Both the position numbers and the translations under genes were made by a program. The notes beneath the pieces were generated by a model that saw only the letters and a program-made list of their open reading frames with translations, was not told the origin of the DNA and ran no database searches. Positions 51,169 to 59,978 of a stretch of DNA of 64,000 nucleotides are shown here, piece after piece. The stretch is from the NCBI RefSeq assembly GCF_004011175.1, contig NZ_RQXX01000004.1:62001-126000 (forward strand), in the 5' to 3' direction. The DNA comes from Mesobaculum littorinae (lineage in GTDB: Bacteria; Pseudomonadota; Alphaproteobacteria; Rhodobacterales; Rhodobacteraceae). Within the stretch, counting starts at the first letter, position 1. Each line of letters begins with the position of its first letter.

Positions 51169-53319
51169 CTAGACCAAAGACGGGCTGGGCACGCGCGCGT
51201 CCATGTCGATATAGCTTACCCGGATGGCGGAATGATCGCGCCGCAGCTTTTCGATCAGCATGATACCGTCCGGCTGATGCTTGAGCGCCGGGTTCAGCAC
51301 GCAGATCACGGGGCGCAGGCCCTCACGCAGCAGGGTCAGGGCCTCGGTCGCATCCGGCACCTCCTGGACTGAGTGGCCCTGCCCGGCGATTCGTTCCGCC
51401 AGTTGTTCGACGATCCCCGGCTTGGCCCCGATCAGCAGAACCTCTGCCGCGCCGTCGGATGACGTCGGCGCCGGCCGGCCGCCCATGCGGACACGGCGCG
51501 CGGGCCAGACCCGTCCGGTGCCACGGCGCGGGACAGGCCGGGCTGCATCATCCGGGATCACCTGAACCTCCCGGTCGGTCAGCTGCGCCGGCACCGCGGT
51601 CGCGGGGACGTCGGGGGCGGCCTTGTCCAGGGGTTCCGCACCCGTTTCACCCGGCTCGATCGGGATCGCCATGGTCATCGTCGTGCCCTGCCCCGGCGTG
51701 CTGTCGATCCGCAGGCCACCGCCGCTGTCGGCACAGAAGGCGTCGACCGAAGACAGGCCCAGCCCGGTCCCCTTGCCCACCGGGTTGGTCGTGAAAAAGG
51801 CATCGCGCGCCCGGGCGATGGTTTCGGCATCCATCCCCGTCCCGGTATCGACGACCGACACGGTCAGGTAGTCGCCCGGCTGCAGCGGGCGTTTCGGATC
51901 GAACTGCAGCGCCTGTTCGGGGTCAAGCTGCATCGGCTTTGCCAGAACCTGGATCCGCCCCCCCTTGGGCATGGCGTTGCGCGCATTGATCAGCAGGTTC
52001 ATCAGCGCGGTTTCCAGCGCCGCCGCCTCGACCATCAACGCCTGTTCGGGAACATGGTCCAGATCGACCGTCAGCTCGATATTCGAGGGCAGGACCCGCC
52101 GGAACAGCTTGGAAATTTCCGAGATGATCTCGTCCGCCAGTTCGCGCGTGGGTTCGTTCTGCGACTTGCGCCCGTAAGCCAGAAGGTTGCGGGTCAGCGC
52201 CGAGGCACGCTCGGTCGCATCGATCGCTTCGCGCAGGTAATCCTCGGACCGGTCCGGGTCGAGCTGCGTCAGCTCGAGATTGCCGCGGAGGACCGACAGC
52301 GAATTGTTGAAGTCATGCGCAACTCCGGCGACGATCTGCCCCAGCGCCTGAAGGTTCTGCGCCTTCAGCGTCTGTACCTCGAAGCCGTGTTCGACCTCTT
52401 CCTCGGCCCGCAGCAGGCGTTCAAGCTGTACGGCCCGCGCCTCGACCGCATTGACGGTCAGCGCCAGCCGCAATCCCGTGGCCACCACCGCGACCATCAG
52501 CACCATGCTCGACATGACCAGAGCGAACTCGATGCTCAGCCAACCGCGGTCGATCGCGATATCCTGCAGCACGCAGTCAACGATGACGACGGCCAGCAAC
52601 CCCGGAAACAGCCGCCGCACCGCGGCGCTGCCGCTGCCCTCGCGCCGGATCCATCCCGGCCAGCCGATATCGGGGGTCCGCAGGATCAGCGATATCTGCA
52701 CCAGCAACAGGCAAATGGTTGTGTGCAGCGCCATTTCCGAAAAGCCCGGCACGCCGTAAAGCGCATCCGCATCGAGAAGATAGCCCATCAGCGCGGTGAC
52801 CGACATCAGGCCGCCGACCGTGTCGCACCCCAGCGCGACCCGCAGCCTGCCGCGTGGCGCATCGACGGCCGAGCGCAGCGAAAGGCTCGTCACGATCAGC
52901 AGAAGCTGAGTCGCCGTCGCGATCGACATCGCATCGTTGCCGCGCAGGCCATCCGCCAGGACGGGACGAATGAAGAAGCTCGCCACCATCGCGCCGATGA
53001 AGGCCGCGGCCAGACGCGGCACCCAGGGCCGCAGACCAAGGTAAAGCCCGGCGGCCCCCATGGCTCCGCTGATCAGCGACAGCGCCGTTTCCGGCACCAT
53101 GGCCGGCAGGTCGGGAAGGACGCGCACCAGCCGCGTCTCGCCCAGACCCCACCCGACAAAGAGCACCATCGCCGCGATCAGGCAGGACAGCGCAGCAGAG
53201 ACGAAGCCCACAAGGGTGACCGCGGCAACCGGCTGGGACAATCTTCTGAGCAGAATACTCATAAGCAAGCGTATCTCATCACGAGTAGGGGGCAGACCCC
53301 GCACCTCATGGTAGTGCAT
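51169..53319 (-). CDS. Membrane hybrid histidine kinase with degenerate receiver
   Basis: A 716-residue sensor. About eight hydrophobic segments (residues 28-285) form an integral-membrane sensor with no obvious periplasmic domain. The kinase core follows: phospho-accepting His335 in GVAHDFNNSLSV, N-box NLLINARNAMPKGG near 441, G1 VVDTGTGMD near 489, G2 GKGTGLGLSS near 515. A Pro/Ala linker leads to a receiver-like domain (627-716) whose acidic pocket is Gly-Ala and whose phospho-acceptor is Asn676 instead of Asp. ATG 53319 gives the longest form; ATG 53262 is the alternative, and neither has a clear ribosome site. Confidence 0.87.
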   Translation of the reverse strand: MHYHEVRGLPPTRDEIRLLMSILLRRLSQPVAAVTLVGFVSAALSCLIAAMVLFVGWGLGETRLVRVLPDLPAMVPETALSLISGAMGAAGLYLGLRPWVPRLAAAFIGAMVASFFIRPVLADGLRGNDAMSIATATQLLLIVTSLSLRSAVDAPRGRLRVALGCDTVGGLMSVTALMGYLLDADALYGVPGFSEMALHTTICLLLVQISLILRTPDIGWPGWIRREGSGSAAVRRLFPGLLAVVIVDCVLQDIAIDRGWLSIEFALVMSSMVLMVAVVATGLRLALTVNAVEARAVQLERLLRAEEEVEHGFEVQTLKAQNLQALGQIVAGVAHDFNNSLSVLRGNLELTQLDPDRSEDYLREAIDATERASALTRNLLAYGRKSQNEPTRELADEIISEISKLFRRVLPSNIELTVDLDHVPEQALMVEAAALETALMNLLINARNAMPKGGRIQVLAKPMQLDPEQALQFDPKRPLQPGDYLTVSVVDTGTGMDAETIARARDAFFTTNPVGKGTGLGLSSVDAFCADSGGGLRIDSTPGQGTTMTMAIPIEPGETGAEPLDKAAPDVPATAVPAQLTDREVQVIPDDAARPVPRRGTGRVWPARRVRMGGRPAPTSSDGAAEVLLIGAKPGIVEQLAERIAGQGHSVQEVPDATEALTLLREGLRPVICVLNPALKHQPDGIMLIEKLRRDHSAIRVSYIDMDARVPSPSLV

Positions 53320-53365
53320 CAGATATGCTTAATATACACCTAATGGGCGATCTCTCGCCCGCGCG

Positions 53366-54067
53366 TTATCTTTGGCGGAGACGTTGCAGCGCCCGCTGCC
53401 ACCCGCCGGGGCTGACCACGAAGGACAAGAGGAACCCGGTGACGAAGCCGCCAAGTTCGGCCACCCACTGGTTGGAACTGCCGAAAAGCAGGCCGAAGAC
53501 AAGCTGGATGCCCAGCAGGAACCCGATCAGGGTGAAGGCACGCAGCCTGTTCTCGCCCCTCTGGCCCAGCCCGGTCCAAAGCAGGAAGGTATACGCCCCG
53601 ATCAGCCCGTAGACCGCCGGGAACCCGCCTGCCAGGGCCAGGGTATCGCCCAGAACGAAGGTATAGATGACCGCCCCCGCGATGGCCGAGCCGAAGAAGA
53701 CGGTCAAAAAGGCCACGGGGTGGAACAGCTCGGCCACCATCTTGCCCAGTGCCAGCAGGAACACCGCGACGAACAGCGCGTGGGTGAAATCGAAATGCAC
53801 GAAACTGTAGCTGAACAGGCGCAGCCACCCGGCCCCGCCCCATTGGCCGAACTCGGCCGCACGCTCCAGCAAGAGCGGCGAGAACGCGTAGGCGTTCAGC
53901 GCATCCAGCCGCCATCCCACGGCCTGCGGCCCGCCGACGAAGCCGCGTGCCCCCATCTGAAAGATGATCTCGGGCAGCATCACCGCAAGCGTCAGCGCCC
54001 AGACCAGTGGCGGCACGGGGTTGAAGGGGGCGGCGTTGTGATCGCCCGGGTCGACATCTCTGCTCAT
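53366..54067 (-). CDS. Rhomboid-fold membrane protein lacking catalytic Ser and His
   Basis: A 233-residue protein with six or more helices and rhomboid landmarks: FSYSFVHFDFTHALFVAVF near residue 85, AVYGLIGAYTF near 151, and LGGFVTGFLL near 205. The catalytic Gly-x-Ser-Gly is GGFP (147-150), placing Phe149 at the serine position, and the helix-6 His is Glu204 (AELGGF). It should therefore be proteolytically inactive, like derlins and iRhoms, and may act on membrane-protein folding or trafficking. GAGG lies eight bases before ATG 54067. It is followed on the same strand by the histidine kinase after 46 bases, and is divergent from trpS. Confidence 0.88.
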   Translation of the reverse strand: MSRDVDPGDHNAAPFNPVPPLVWALTLAVMLPEIIFQMGARGFVGGPQAVGWRLDALNAYAFSPLLLERAAEFGQWGGAGWLRLFSYSFVHFDFTHALFVAVFLLALGKMVAELFHPVAFLTVFFGSAIAGAVIYTFVLGDTLALAGGFPAVYGLIGAYTFLLWTGLGQRGENRLRAFTLIGFLLGIQLVFGLLFGSSNQWVAELGGFVTGFLLSFVVSPGGWQRALQRLRQR

Positions 54068-54160
54068 CTCGGCGGCCTCTCTTTGCCCGGCCGTTCGCTT
54101 GACGGCTTCGGACGCCATGGGTAAGCCAGCGCGTCGAGGATTTCCAGACGGAGCACCCCC

Positions 54161-55189
54161 ATGGCCGAGACCCAGTTCGCCCCCCGCGTCTTCTCCGGCA
54201 TCCAGCCGTCCGGCGGGCTCACCTTGGGCAACTACCTGGGGGCGCTGAAACGCTTTTCCCAGATGCAGGAAAAAGGCACGCACAAGTGCATCTTCTGCAT
54301 GGTCGACATGCATGCGATCACCGTCTGGCAGGACCCCGCGGCGCTGACGCGCAGCACGCGCGAGGTGGCCGCGTTCTTCATCGCCTCCGGCATCGACCCG
54401 GAACGCTCGATTCTCTTCAATCAAAGCCAGGTGCCCGAGCACGCGCAGCTTGCATGGATCTTCAACTGCGTGGCGCGGATGGGCTGGATGGGCCGGATGA
54501 CCCAGTGGAAGGACAAGGCCGGCAAGAACGCCGAACAGGCCTCGCTGGGGCTCTTCGCCTATCCCGCGCTGATGGCCGCCGACATCTTGCTTTACCACGC
54601 GACGCACGTGCCGGTGGGCGAGGACCAGAAGCAGCACCTGGAACTGACGCGGGACATCGCGACCAAGTTCAACCACGACTACGGCGTGGATTTCTTCCCG
54701 ATCACCGAGCCTGTGATCGAAGGTACCGCCACCCGGGTCATGAGCCTGCGCGACGGCACCAAGAAGATGTCGAAATCCGACCCCTCGGACATGGCGCGGA
54801 TCAACCTCGCCGACGACGCCGACACGATCGCGCAGAAGTTCCGCAAGGCGCGCACCGATCCCGATCCGCTCCCCGACGACTACGAAAGCCTCTCGGCCCG
54901 GCCCGAGGCGAAGAACCTCGTCGACATCTATGCCGCGCTGTCGGAGCAACCCACCGACAAGGTGATGGCCGAAGTCGCCGGCATGCAGTTCGGCACCTTC
55001 AAGCCGCGCCTCGCCGAGCTCGCGGTCGAGGTGCTGTCGCCGATGTCGGCCGAGATGCGGCGGCTGATGCAGAACCCCGACGAGATCGACGCGATCCTCG
55101 CGCGCGGCGCCGACCGCGCCCGCGCCATCGCCACGCCGATACTGCGCCGCACCTACGATATCGTCGGCATGGTCGGCCGCCAGGCCTGA
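54161..55189 (+). CDS. trpS: Tryptophanyl-tRNA synthetase
   Basis: A 342-residue class-I synthetase charging tRNA-Trp. The HIGH-equivalent region is [18 protein letters not shown] near residue 13 and the signature loop is [10 protein letters not shown] near 204. Length and motifs are normal for the bacterial enzyme. It is divergent from the rhomboid-like gene across 93 bases. Confidence 0.97.
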   Translation: MAETQFAPRVFSGIQPSGGLTLGNYLGALKRFSQMQEKGTHKCIFCMVDMHAITVWQDPAALTRSTREVAAFFIASGIDPERSILFNQSQVPEHAQLAWIFNCVARMGWMGRMTQWKDKAGKNAEQASLGLFAYPALMAADILLYHATHVPVGEDQKQHLELTRDIATKFNHDYGVDFFPITEPVIEGTATRVMSLRDGTKKMSKSDPSDMARINLADDADTIAQKFRKARTDPDPLPDDYESLSARPEAKNLVDIYAALSEQPTDKVMAEVAGMQFGTFKPRLAELAVEVLSPMSAEMRRLMQNPDEIDAILARGADRARAIATPILRRTYDIVGMVGRQA

Positions 55190-55203
55190 CCCTCCCGACC
55201 GAT

Positions 55204-55220
55204 CCCCCGGGGCCCGGGGG
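55204..55220 (+). terminator. GC hairpin after trpS
   Basis: CCCCCGG-GGC-CCGGGGG followed by TTGCG, 15 bases after the trpS stop. The stem is very stable but the T tract is short. The rest of the 393-base spacer 55190-55582 holds no gene or repeat I can support. Confidence 0.45.
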
Positions 55221-55582
55221 TTGCGTCCCTGGGCCACTCCCGGCCCGCCTGTTCCGGACAGATCCCGCCTTGGCAACCGGCCCGGGCACTGACCCTGACG
55301 TCACGCCACTGTCGCACGGGCCGGGTACGCCTTTCCCCGTATCGCCCCTTCGCGGCATACCTGCGGCGCTGCGTCTCGACCTTCGGCGGGTCCGGCAGCC
55401 CGCCGGCGCGCATGTCTCCCCCCAGGGCATGGTTCCCACCCCCGGCCCCACGGGCCGGGCGCGCCGTGGCCTTCCGCCCCCATGGCGCATCGCCGCACGC
55501 CTGCCCTGCACGGACGGATCTGTCACAGCGCGACGCCCGCCCCTAGCTTGGCCGCACCGCCATGCAAAGGAGCCGCACCCCG

Positions 55583-56074
55583 ATGTTACAGCCCCACCCC
55601 CAGCCGCCGGCACCCCGGATCGGCCACGTCCACCTCAAGGTCGCCGACCTCGACCGGGCCATCGGCTTCTATGCCGGCGTGCTGGGGTTCGAGGTCATGC
55701 AGACCTTCGGCACGCAGGCCGCGTTCCTGTCGATGGGCGGCTATCACCACCATATCGGCCTGAATACGTGGCAAAGCCTCGGCGGGCCACGCCCCGCGGC
55801 GCATATGACGGGCCTCTATCACACCGCGATCCTCTATCCCGACCGCCGCAGCCTCGCCCAGGCGCTGGCCCGCGTCCTCCGGGCCGGCATCCCGCTCAGC
55901 GGCGCCGCCGATCACGGCGTCAGCGAAGCGGTCTATCTCGAAGATCCCGACGGCAACGGGGTCGAGCTTTACCGCGACCGCGACCGCGCAGACTGGCCCC
56001 GGGACGCATCAGGCGGGCTCGCCATGACCACCTCGCGCCTCGACCTCGACGCCTTGCTGACCGAAGCCAACTGA
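55583..56074 (+). CDS. VOC-family (glyoxalase/extradiol dioxygenase-like) protein
   Basis: A 163-residue protein with two beta-alpha-beta-beta-beta modules. Possible metal ligands are His in IGHVHLKVADLDRA near residue 16, His in GLYHTAILYP near 79 and Glu in PDGNGVELYRDR near 127, the arrangement of catechol-2,3-dioxygenase-like VOC enzymes. The substrate is unknown. ATG 55583 is chosen for AAGGAG ten bases upstream; an ATG at 55562 is in frame. Copy 3 of the 33-bp repeat lies 25 bases after its stop. Confidence 0.87.
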   Translation: MLQPHPQPPAPRIGHVHLKVADLDRAIGFYAGVLGFEVMQTFGTQAAFLSMGGYHHHIGLNTWQSLGGPRPAAHMTGLYHTAILYPDRRSLAQALARVLRAGIPLSGAADHGVSEAVYLEDPDGNGVELYRDRDRADWPRDASGGLAMTTSRLDLDALLTEAN

Positions 56075-56099
56075 CCCCGCCGCCCGCAGCCACCTGCTG

Positions 56100-56132
56100 C
56101 TTCTTCTCTTCAAAAATACTCCCGCCGGAGGC
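56100..56132 (+). repeat. 33-bp intergenic repeat, copy 3
   Basis: Differs from the reverse complement of copy 2 at one base. It lies between the VOC gene and the aminotransferase gene in the 224-base spacer 56075-56298, which has nothing else I can name. Confidence 0.85.
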
Positions 56133-56298
56133 GGCACCGCCCGTAGCGCCCCCGCCAGGGGGCGCGCAGGGCCAGATGTCGTGCGCCGAAGGCGCCCCGC
56201 AGGGTCACCGCCTCCGCCCGCACCACATCCGGCTTCGCTGGATTCCCCCGCCCCAATCCTCTAGTCCCGAAGAAGAGGGACACGAAAGGGGGGGCGCC

Positions 56299-57162
56299 AT
56301 GGCGACGGGCACCGATATCCGCACCTATTTCGAGGGGCGCTGGCACGACGGCGACGCGATGATCATGCGTGCCGCCGACCACGGCAGCTGGCTGGGCACG
56401 ACCGTCTTCGACGGCGCCCGCTATGCCCACGGCGCCACCCCCGATCTCGACCTGCACTGCGCGCGGGTCAACCGCTCGGCCCGGGCGCTGATGCTGAACC
56501 CCACGGTCAGCACGGAAGAGATGGTGGCGCTGGTCCGCGAAGGGCTCAAGGCCTACCCCGAGGACGCCGCGGTCTATATCCGGCCGATGTACTGGGGCAT
56601 CTCCGGCGGCCCCAGCGCCATTGCGCCGGGCGACGGGCCCGCGGGCTTCGCGATCTGCCTCGAACGCATCCCCATGCCGCCCGAGGACGCGACCGCCCGG
56701 CTGACCACCACCCGGTTCCGCCGCCCGGTGCTGGAAGACGCGGTCGTCGGCGCCAAGGCCGGCTGTCTCTACCCCAACAACGCGCGGATGCTGGTCGAGG
56801 CGGAGTCCAAAGGCTACGACAACGCCCTCGTGGCCGACGCCATGGGCAACCTCGCCGAAAGCGCGACCTCGAACGTCTTTCTCGTCCGCGATGGCGCGGT
56901 GCTGACCCCGATCCCCAACGGCACCTTCCTCGCCGGGATCACCCGGGCCCGCCACATCGCCAACCTGCGCGCCGACGGCGTGACGGTAACGGAAACGGTC
57001 CTGACCTTCGACGACGTCCACACCGCCGACGAGGTGTTCCTGAGCGGGAACATGGCCAAGGTGACGCCGGTCACGGAATTCGACGGAACGCCCTTCGCCG
57101 TGGGCCCCGTCACCCGCCGCACGCGCGAGCTTTACTGGTCCTGGGCGCAGAACCGGGGCTGA
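56299..57162 (+). CDS. Class IV aminotransferase, branched-chain type
   Basis: A 287-residue PLP enzyme of fold type IV, most like branched-chain amino acid aminotransferases. It opens with the typical YFEGRWHDGDAMIMRAADHG; the PLP lysine is in VVGAKAGCLYPNNARM near residue 154, and NLAESATSNVFLVRDGAV near 185 is a family signature. Exact substrate (branched-chain amino acids, D-amino acids or aminodeoxychorismate) is not certain. GGGGGG precedes ATG 56299. It stands alone and converges on the PQQ dehydrogenase gene. Confidence 0.88.
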   Translation: MATGTDIRTYFEGRWHDGDAMIMRAADHGSWLGTTVFDGARYAHGATPDLDLHCARVNRSARALMLNPTVSTEEMVALVREGLKAYPEDAAVYIRPMYWGISGGPSAIAPGDGPAGFAICLERIPMPPEDATARLTTTRFRRPVLEDAVVGAKAGCLYPNNARMLVEAESKGYDNALVADAMGNLAESATSNVFLVRDGAVLTPIPNGTFLAGITRARHIANLRADGVTVTETVLTFDDVHTADEVFLSGNMAKVTPVTEFDGTPFAVGPVTRRTRELYWSWAQNRG

Positions 57163-57172
57163 TCCCGTCGGG

Positions 57173-57229
57173 GCCGTGCCGCGTCGTCAGGCCCCCGCTT
57201 GCGGCGGGTGGGCGGCCGGCCGGCACGGC
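57173..57229. terminator. Nested dyads in the convergent spacer after the aminotransferase
   Basis: GCCGTGCC (57173-57180) and GGCACGGC (57222-57229) can pair around an inner GC-rich hairpin. This is the only structure I see in the 314-base spacer 57163-57476 between the two convergent genes. Confidence 0.3.
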
Positions 57230-57476
57230 GCGCGCCGCGCACGGTGCCCGGCCAACAGTGGGAACGCGGTGGTGTACCGGAGTTCTGGATGACCCGGGCC
57301 GGATGCCCCGGGCCGGTCGCCCGCATCTTCAGCCGCCGACTGACCCTAAGGCCGGATCGCGCCATCGCGCCAGGCGACGAAGGCGGGCCTGTCCGCTGCG
57401 GTCGCCCGTGCCCCCGCGCCGCCACCCCAGCGCCGCCGCCACCCCGGATCGGGCGGCGACAGCGCGGGGCGCCGGG

Positions 57477-59978
57477 TCACTCCGGCAGGGCGTAGACGGC
57501 GATCTGGTCGCCGACCTGGTCCTTCAGGATCGAGTTGCCTCCGGCCACGAAGGCCACGTATTCGCGCCCCTCGTATTCGTAGATCGCCGGGTTCGACACC
57601 GATGGCGCCTGCGCCTGATCTTCCCAAAGCTCCTCTCCGGTCTGCATCGAGTAGGCGCGCAGCTTGGCGTCCATCGAGGCGCCGATGAAGATCACGCCGC
57701 CCGCCGTCACGGCCGGGCCGCCGATCGTCGGTGATCCCCAGCTTTCGGGCATGAAGAAGCCGTATTTCTGGCTGGCCCCCACCGGGCGGCGCCAGGTGAT
57801 GTCGCCCGTCGTCATGTCGATCGCGACCAGCTCGCCGAAGGGCGGTTCCCAGCAGGGCATGCCGAAGCTGTTCAGCGCGACCTCAAGCTGCATGCCGTAG
57901 GGCGCGCCCTCCTGCGGGGAAAAGCCGCTTTCGTTGCCCGACCCGCTGTTGGCCTCTTCGTAGTCCTCGCGCGCCCACAGCTTGATGTACTGCACGATGT
58001 GCGAAGTATTGACGATGGCGACCTGGTTTTCGGGGTCGAAGGCGACGCCGCCCCACTGCACCCCGCCCGAACTGTCGGGATAGGTCAGCACGCCGCTGCC
58101 TTGGGTCGTTGGGGGCGTGTACATGCCCTCGTACCAAAGATCGTCCCAGAGGCGCGAGCATTCGCCAAAGCTCATGGCGTCGGCCAGCCACCAGACCTCG
58201 GGCTTTTCCGACTGGTCGAGCAGCGGCTCGGGCTTGGTCGGAAAGGGCTGGGTTTCGGCGTAGACCTCGCCCTCGACCGACCCGTCGCCGCCCGGGACGG
58301 GGCGCTCCTCGATCGGCCAGACATCTTCGCCGGTCTCGCGGTTCACCACGAAGAGGAAACCCTGCTTGGTGGCCTGCACCAGCGCCGGGATTTCTTCGCC
58401 ATCCACGGTGATGTCCATCAGCGTCGGCGCCGAGTTGATGTCGTAATCCCAGATGTCGTGGTGCACCCACTGCCGGGCCCAGGCCAGTTCGCCGGTCTCG
58501 ATATCGACGGCCGCGGTCGAGGTCGCGATCGGGGCCTCTTCGGTGCGGTTGCCGCCCCAGTAGTTCGGCGAGGGCGAGGAGACGGGCATGTAGACCAGCC
58601 CCAGCTCTTCGTCCGCCGACATGTGGGTCCAGACGTTGGCTGTGCCGGACTGCTCGCGCATGTCCTCGGGCAGCGTCTCGAACGTCCATTCCAGTTCGCC
58701 CGTCCGGGCATCCAGCGAAAAGACCGTGCCCGGAGGCGCCTGTTCAAAGGCCCAGTCCTTGCCCGCCCAGCCCAGGATCAGGTGATCGCCAACCACCGTC
58801 GGCGGCTGCAGCAGCGACAGGGGCCAGCGGTCGTTGGTGTCGTTCCACTGGTTGACGTCCAGTGCACCGACATCGCCGAACTCCTCGCACGGCGCGCCGC
58901 TATCGGCATCGACCGCGAAAAGCCGCGCGTCCATGGTGCCGATATAGACGATCTTCTGGCAGGCCTCGCCCTCGGCCGGGTCATCCGCCTGCCAGTAGGC
59001 GACGCCACGGTTTTTCAGTGCCGGCTGGGTCAGCGCCTCGAGCGTCGACTGGGTGTCGAAGCTCCAGCGTTCCTCGCCCGTCGCGGGGTCGAGCGCGAGG
59101 ATGCGGTAGAAGGGCGTGCCGATATAAAGCGTGTCGTTGGCAAAGACCGGCGTCGCCGACCACACGGTCGCCGGCAGATCGCCCGACCCGTCCGAAACGT
59201 CGCCTGTGTGGACCTCCCACACCTTTTCCAGCTCGCCCACATTCTCGGCGGTGATCTGGGTTAGCGGCGAGTATTTCTGCGCGTTGAGCTGGCCGTGGAA
59301 GGAATCCCAGACCGCGCCCTCGGGCACCAGCGGGATCGGCGCAGCAGTCGCCTGCGCGGTCTCTGCATTTTCCGCTTCGGCATCGTCGGATGTGGACCCG
59401 TCGCCTTGGGCGGCACCGGTCTCCGGCGTCTCGTCAACCGGCTCGGCATTCACCTCGGCGTCATCGGTATCGACTGAGGTCGCAGGGGCGGCTGTCCCGG
59501 TTTCCTCCGCTTCGGTCGCCCCGGACGTGGCTGCATCGTCGCCCGCGACGTCCGACGTATCGTCAGCAGCCGCGTCCGGCTCCGCGGTCCCGGTCTCGGG
59601 CGCTTTGGCGTCGTCCGACGGCGCGTCGGGGGCGGTGGTGTAGACGGTGGGCCCGTCCTCGCCCTCGGGGTCTTCGGCGGTGACCTCCGCGGCAGTTGCG
59701 TCGCCGTCGTCATCGGCGCCGGCATCGGCGTCGTCATCGGCGGCGGCGGCGTCATCGGCGGCGGCGGGCACGTCCCGCACCGCCCCGGGGGCGGGGTCGG
59801 TCGCCGCGGGGTCGTCCTGCGGCGCGACGTCCGGTGTCGTCCCGGCATCGGGAGTTTCGGTCTGCAGCGGCGCGGTATCGTCGCCCTGCGCCCAGACGGG
59901 CGCGGTGGCGAGGCAGAGCGGCAGCGCGGTGGCGCACAGCAGCGCCCGGGTCAGGGTGGTGGGTGTCATGCGGATCAT
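57477..59978 (-). CDS. PQQ-dependent dehydrogenase, membrane glucose-dehydrogenase-like catalytic subunit
   Basis: An 833-residue exported quinoprotein. A signal peptide (LLCATALPLCLATAPVWAQ) is followed by about 180 Asp/Glu/Ala/Thr/Pro-rich residues (35-215), then an eight-bladed PQQ propeller from WDSFHGQLNAQKYSPLTQI to the end (DTLYIGTPFYRILALDPATG; NYWGGNRTEEAP; KYGFFMPESWGSPTIGGP). These match the mGDH/quinate family, which normally starts with a fused membrane anchor. Here the anchor is a separate upstream gene, overlapping by ATGA at 59975-59978. The sugar or polyol substrate is not predictable. No PQQ synthesis gene is in the window. Confidence 0.88.
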   Translation of the reverse strand: MIRMTPTTLTRALLCATALPLCLATAPVWAQGDDTAPLQTETPDAGTTPDVAPQDDPAATDPAPGAVRDVPAAADDAAAADDDADAGADDDGDATAAEVTAEDPEGEDGPTVYTTAPDAPSDDAKAPETGTAEPDAAADDTSDVAGDDAATSGATEAEETGTAAPATSVDTDDAEVNAEPVDETPETGAAQGDGSTSDDAEAENAETAQATAAPIPLVPEGAVWDSFHGQLNAQKYSPLTQITAENVGELEKVWEVHTGDVSDGSGDLPATVWSATPVFANDTLYIGTPFYRILALDPATGEERWSFDTQSTLEALTQPALKNRGVAYWQADDPAEGEACQKIVYIGTMDARLFAVDADSGAPCEEFGDVGALDVNQWNDTNDRWPLSLLQPPTVVGDHLILGWAGKDWAFEQAPPGTVFSLDARTGELEWTFETLPEDMREQSGTANVWTHMSADEELGLVYMPVSSPSPNYWGGNRTEEAPIATSTAAVDIETGELAWARQWVHHDIWDYDINSAPTLMDITVDGEEIPALVQATKQGFLFVVNRETGEDVWPIEERPVPGGDGSVEGEVYAETQPFPTKPEPLLDQSEKPEVWWLADAMSFGECSRLWDDLWYEGMYTPPTTQGSGVLTYPDSSGGVQWGGVAFDPENQVAIVNTSHIVQYIKLWAREDYEEANSGSGNESGFSPQEGAPYGMQLEVALNSFGMPCWEPPFGELVAIDMTTGDITWRRPVGASQKYGFFMPESWGSPTIGGPAVTAGGVIFIGASMDAKLRAYSMQTGEELWEDQAQAPSVSNPAIYEYEGREYVAFVAGGNSILKDQVGDQIAVYALPE
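59706..59768 (-). repeat. Low-complexity repeats encoding the acidic linker
   Basis: CATCGGCG recurs four times with GCC, GTC or GGC triplets between, encoding runs of Asp and Ala in the dehydrogenase linker. Triplet-phased, so in frame. Confidence 0.7.
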
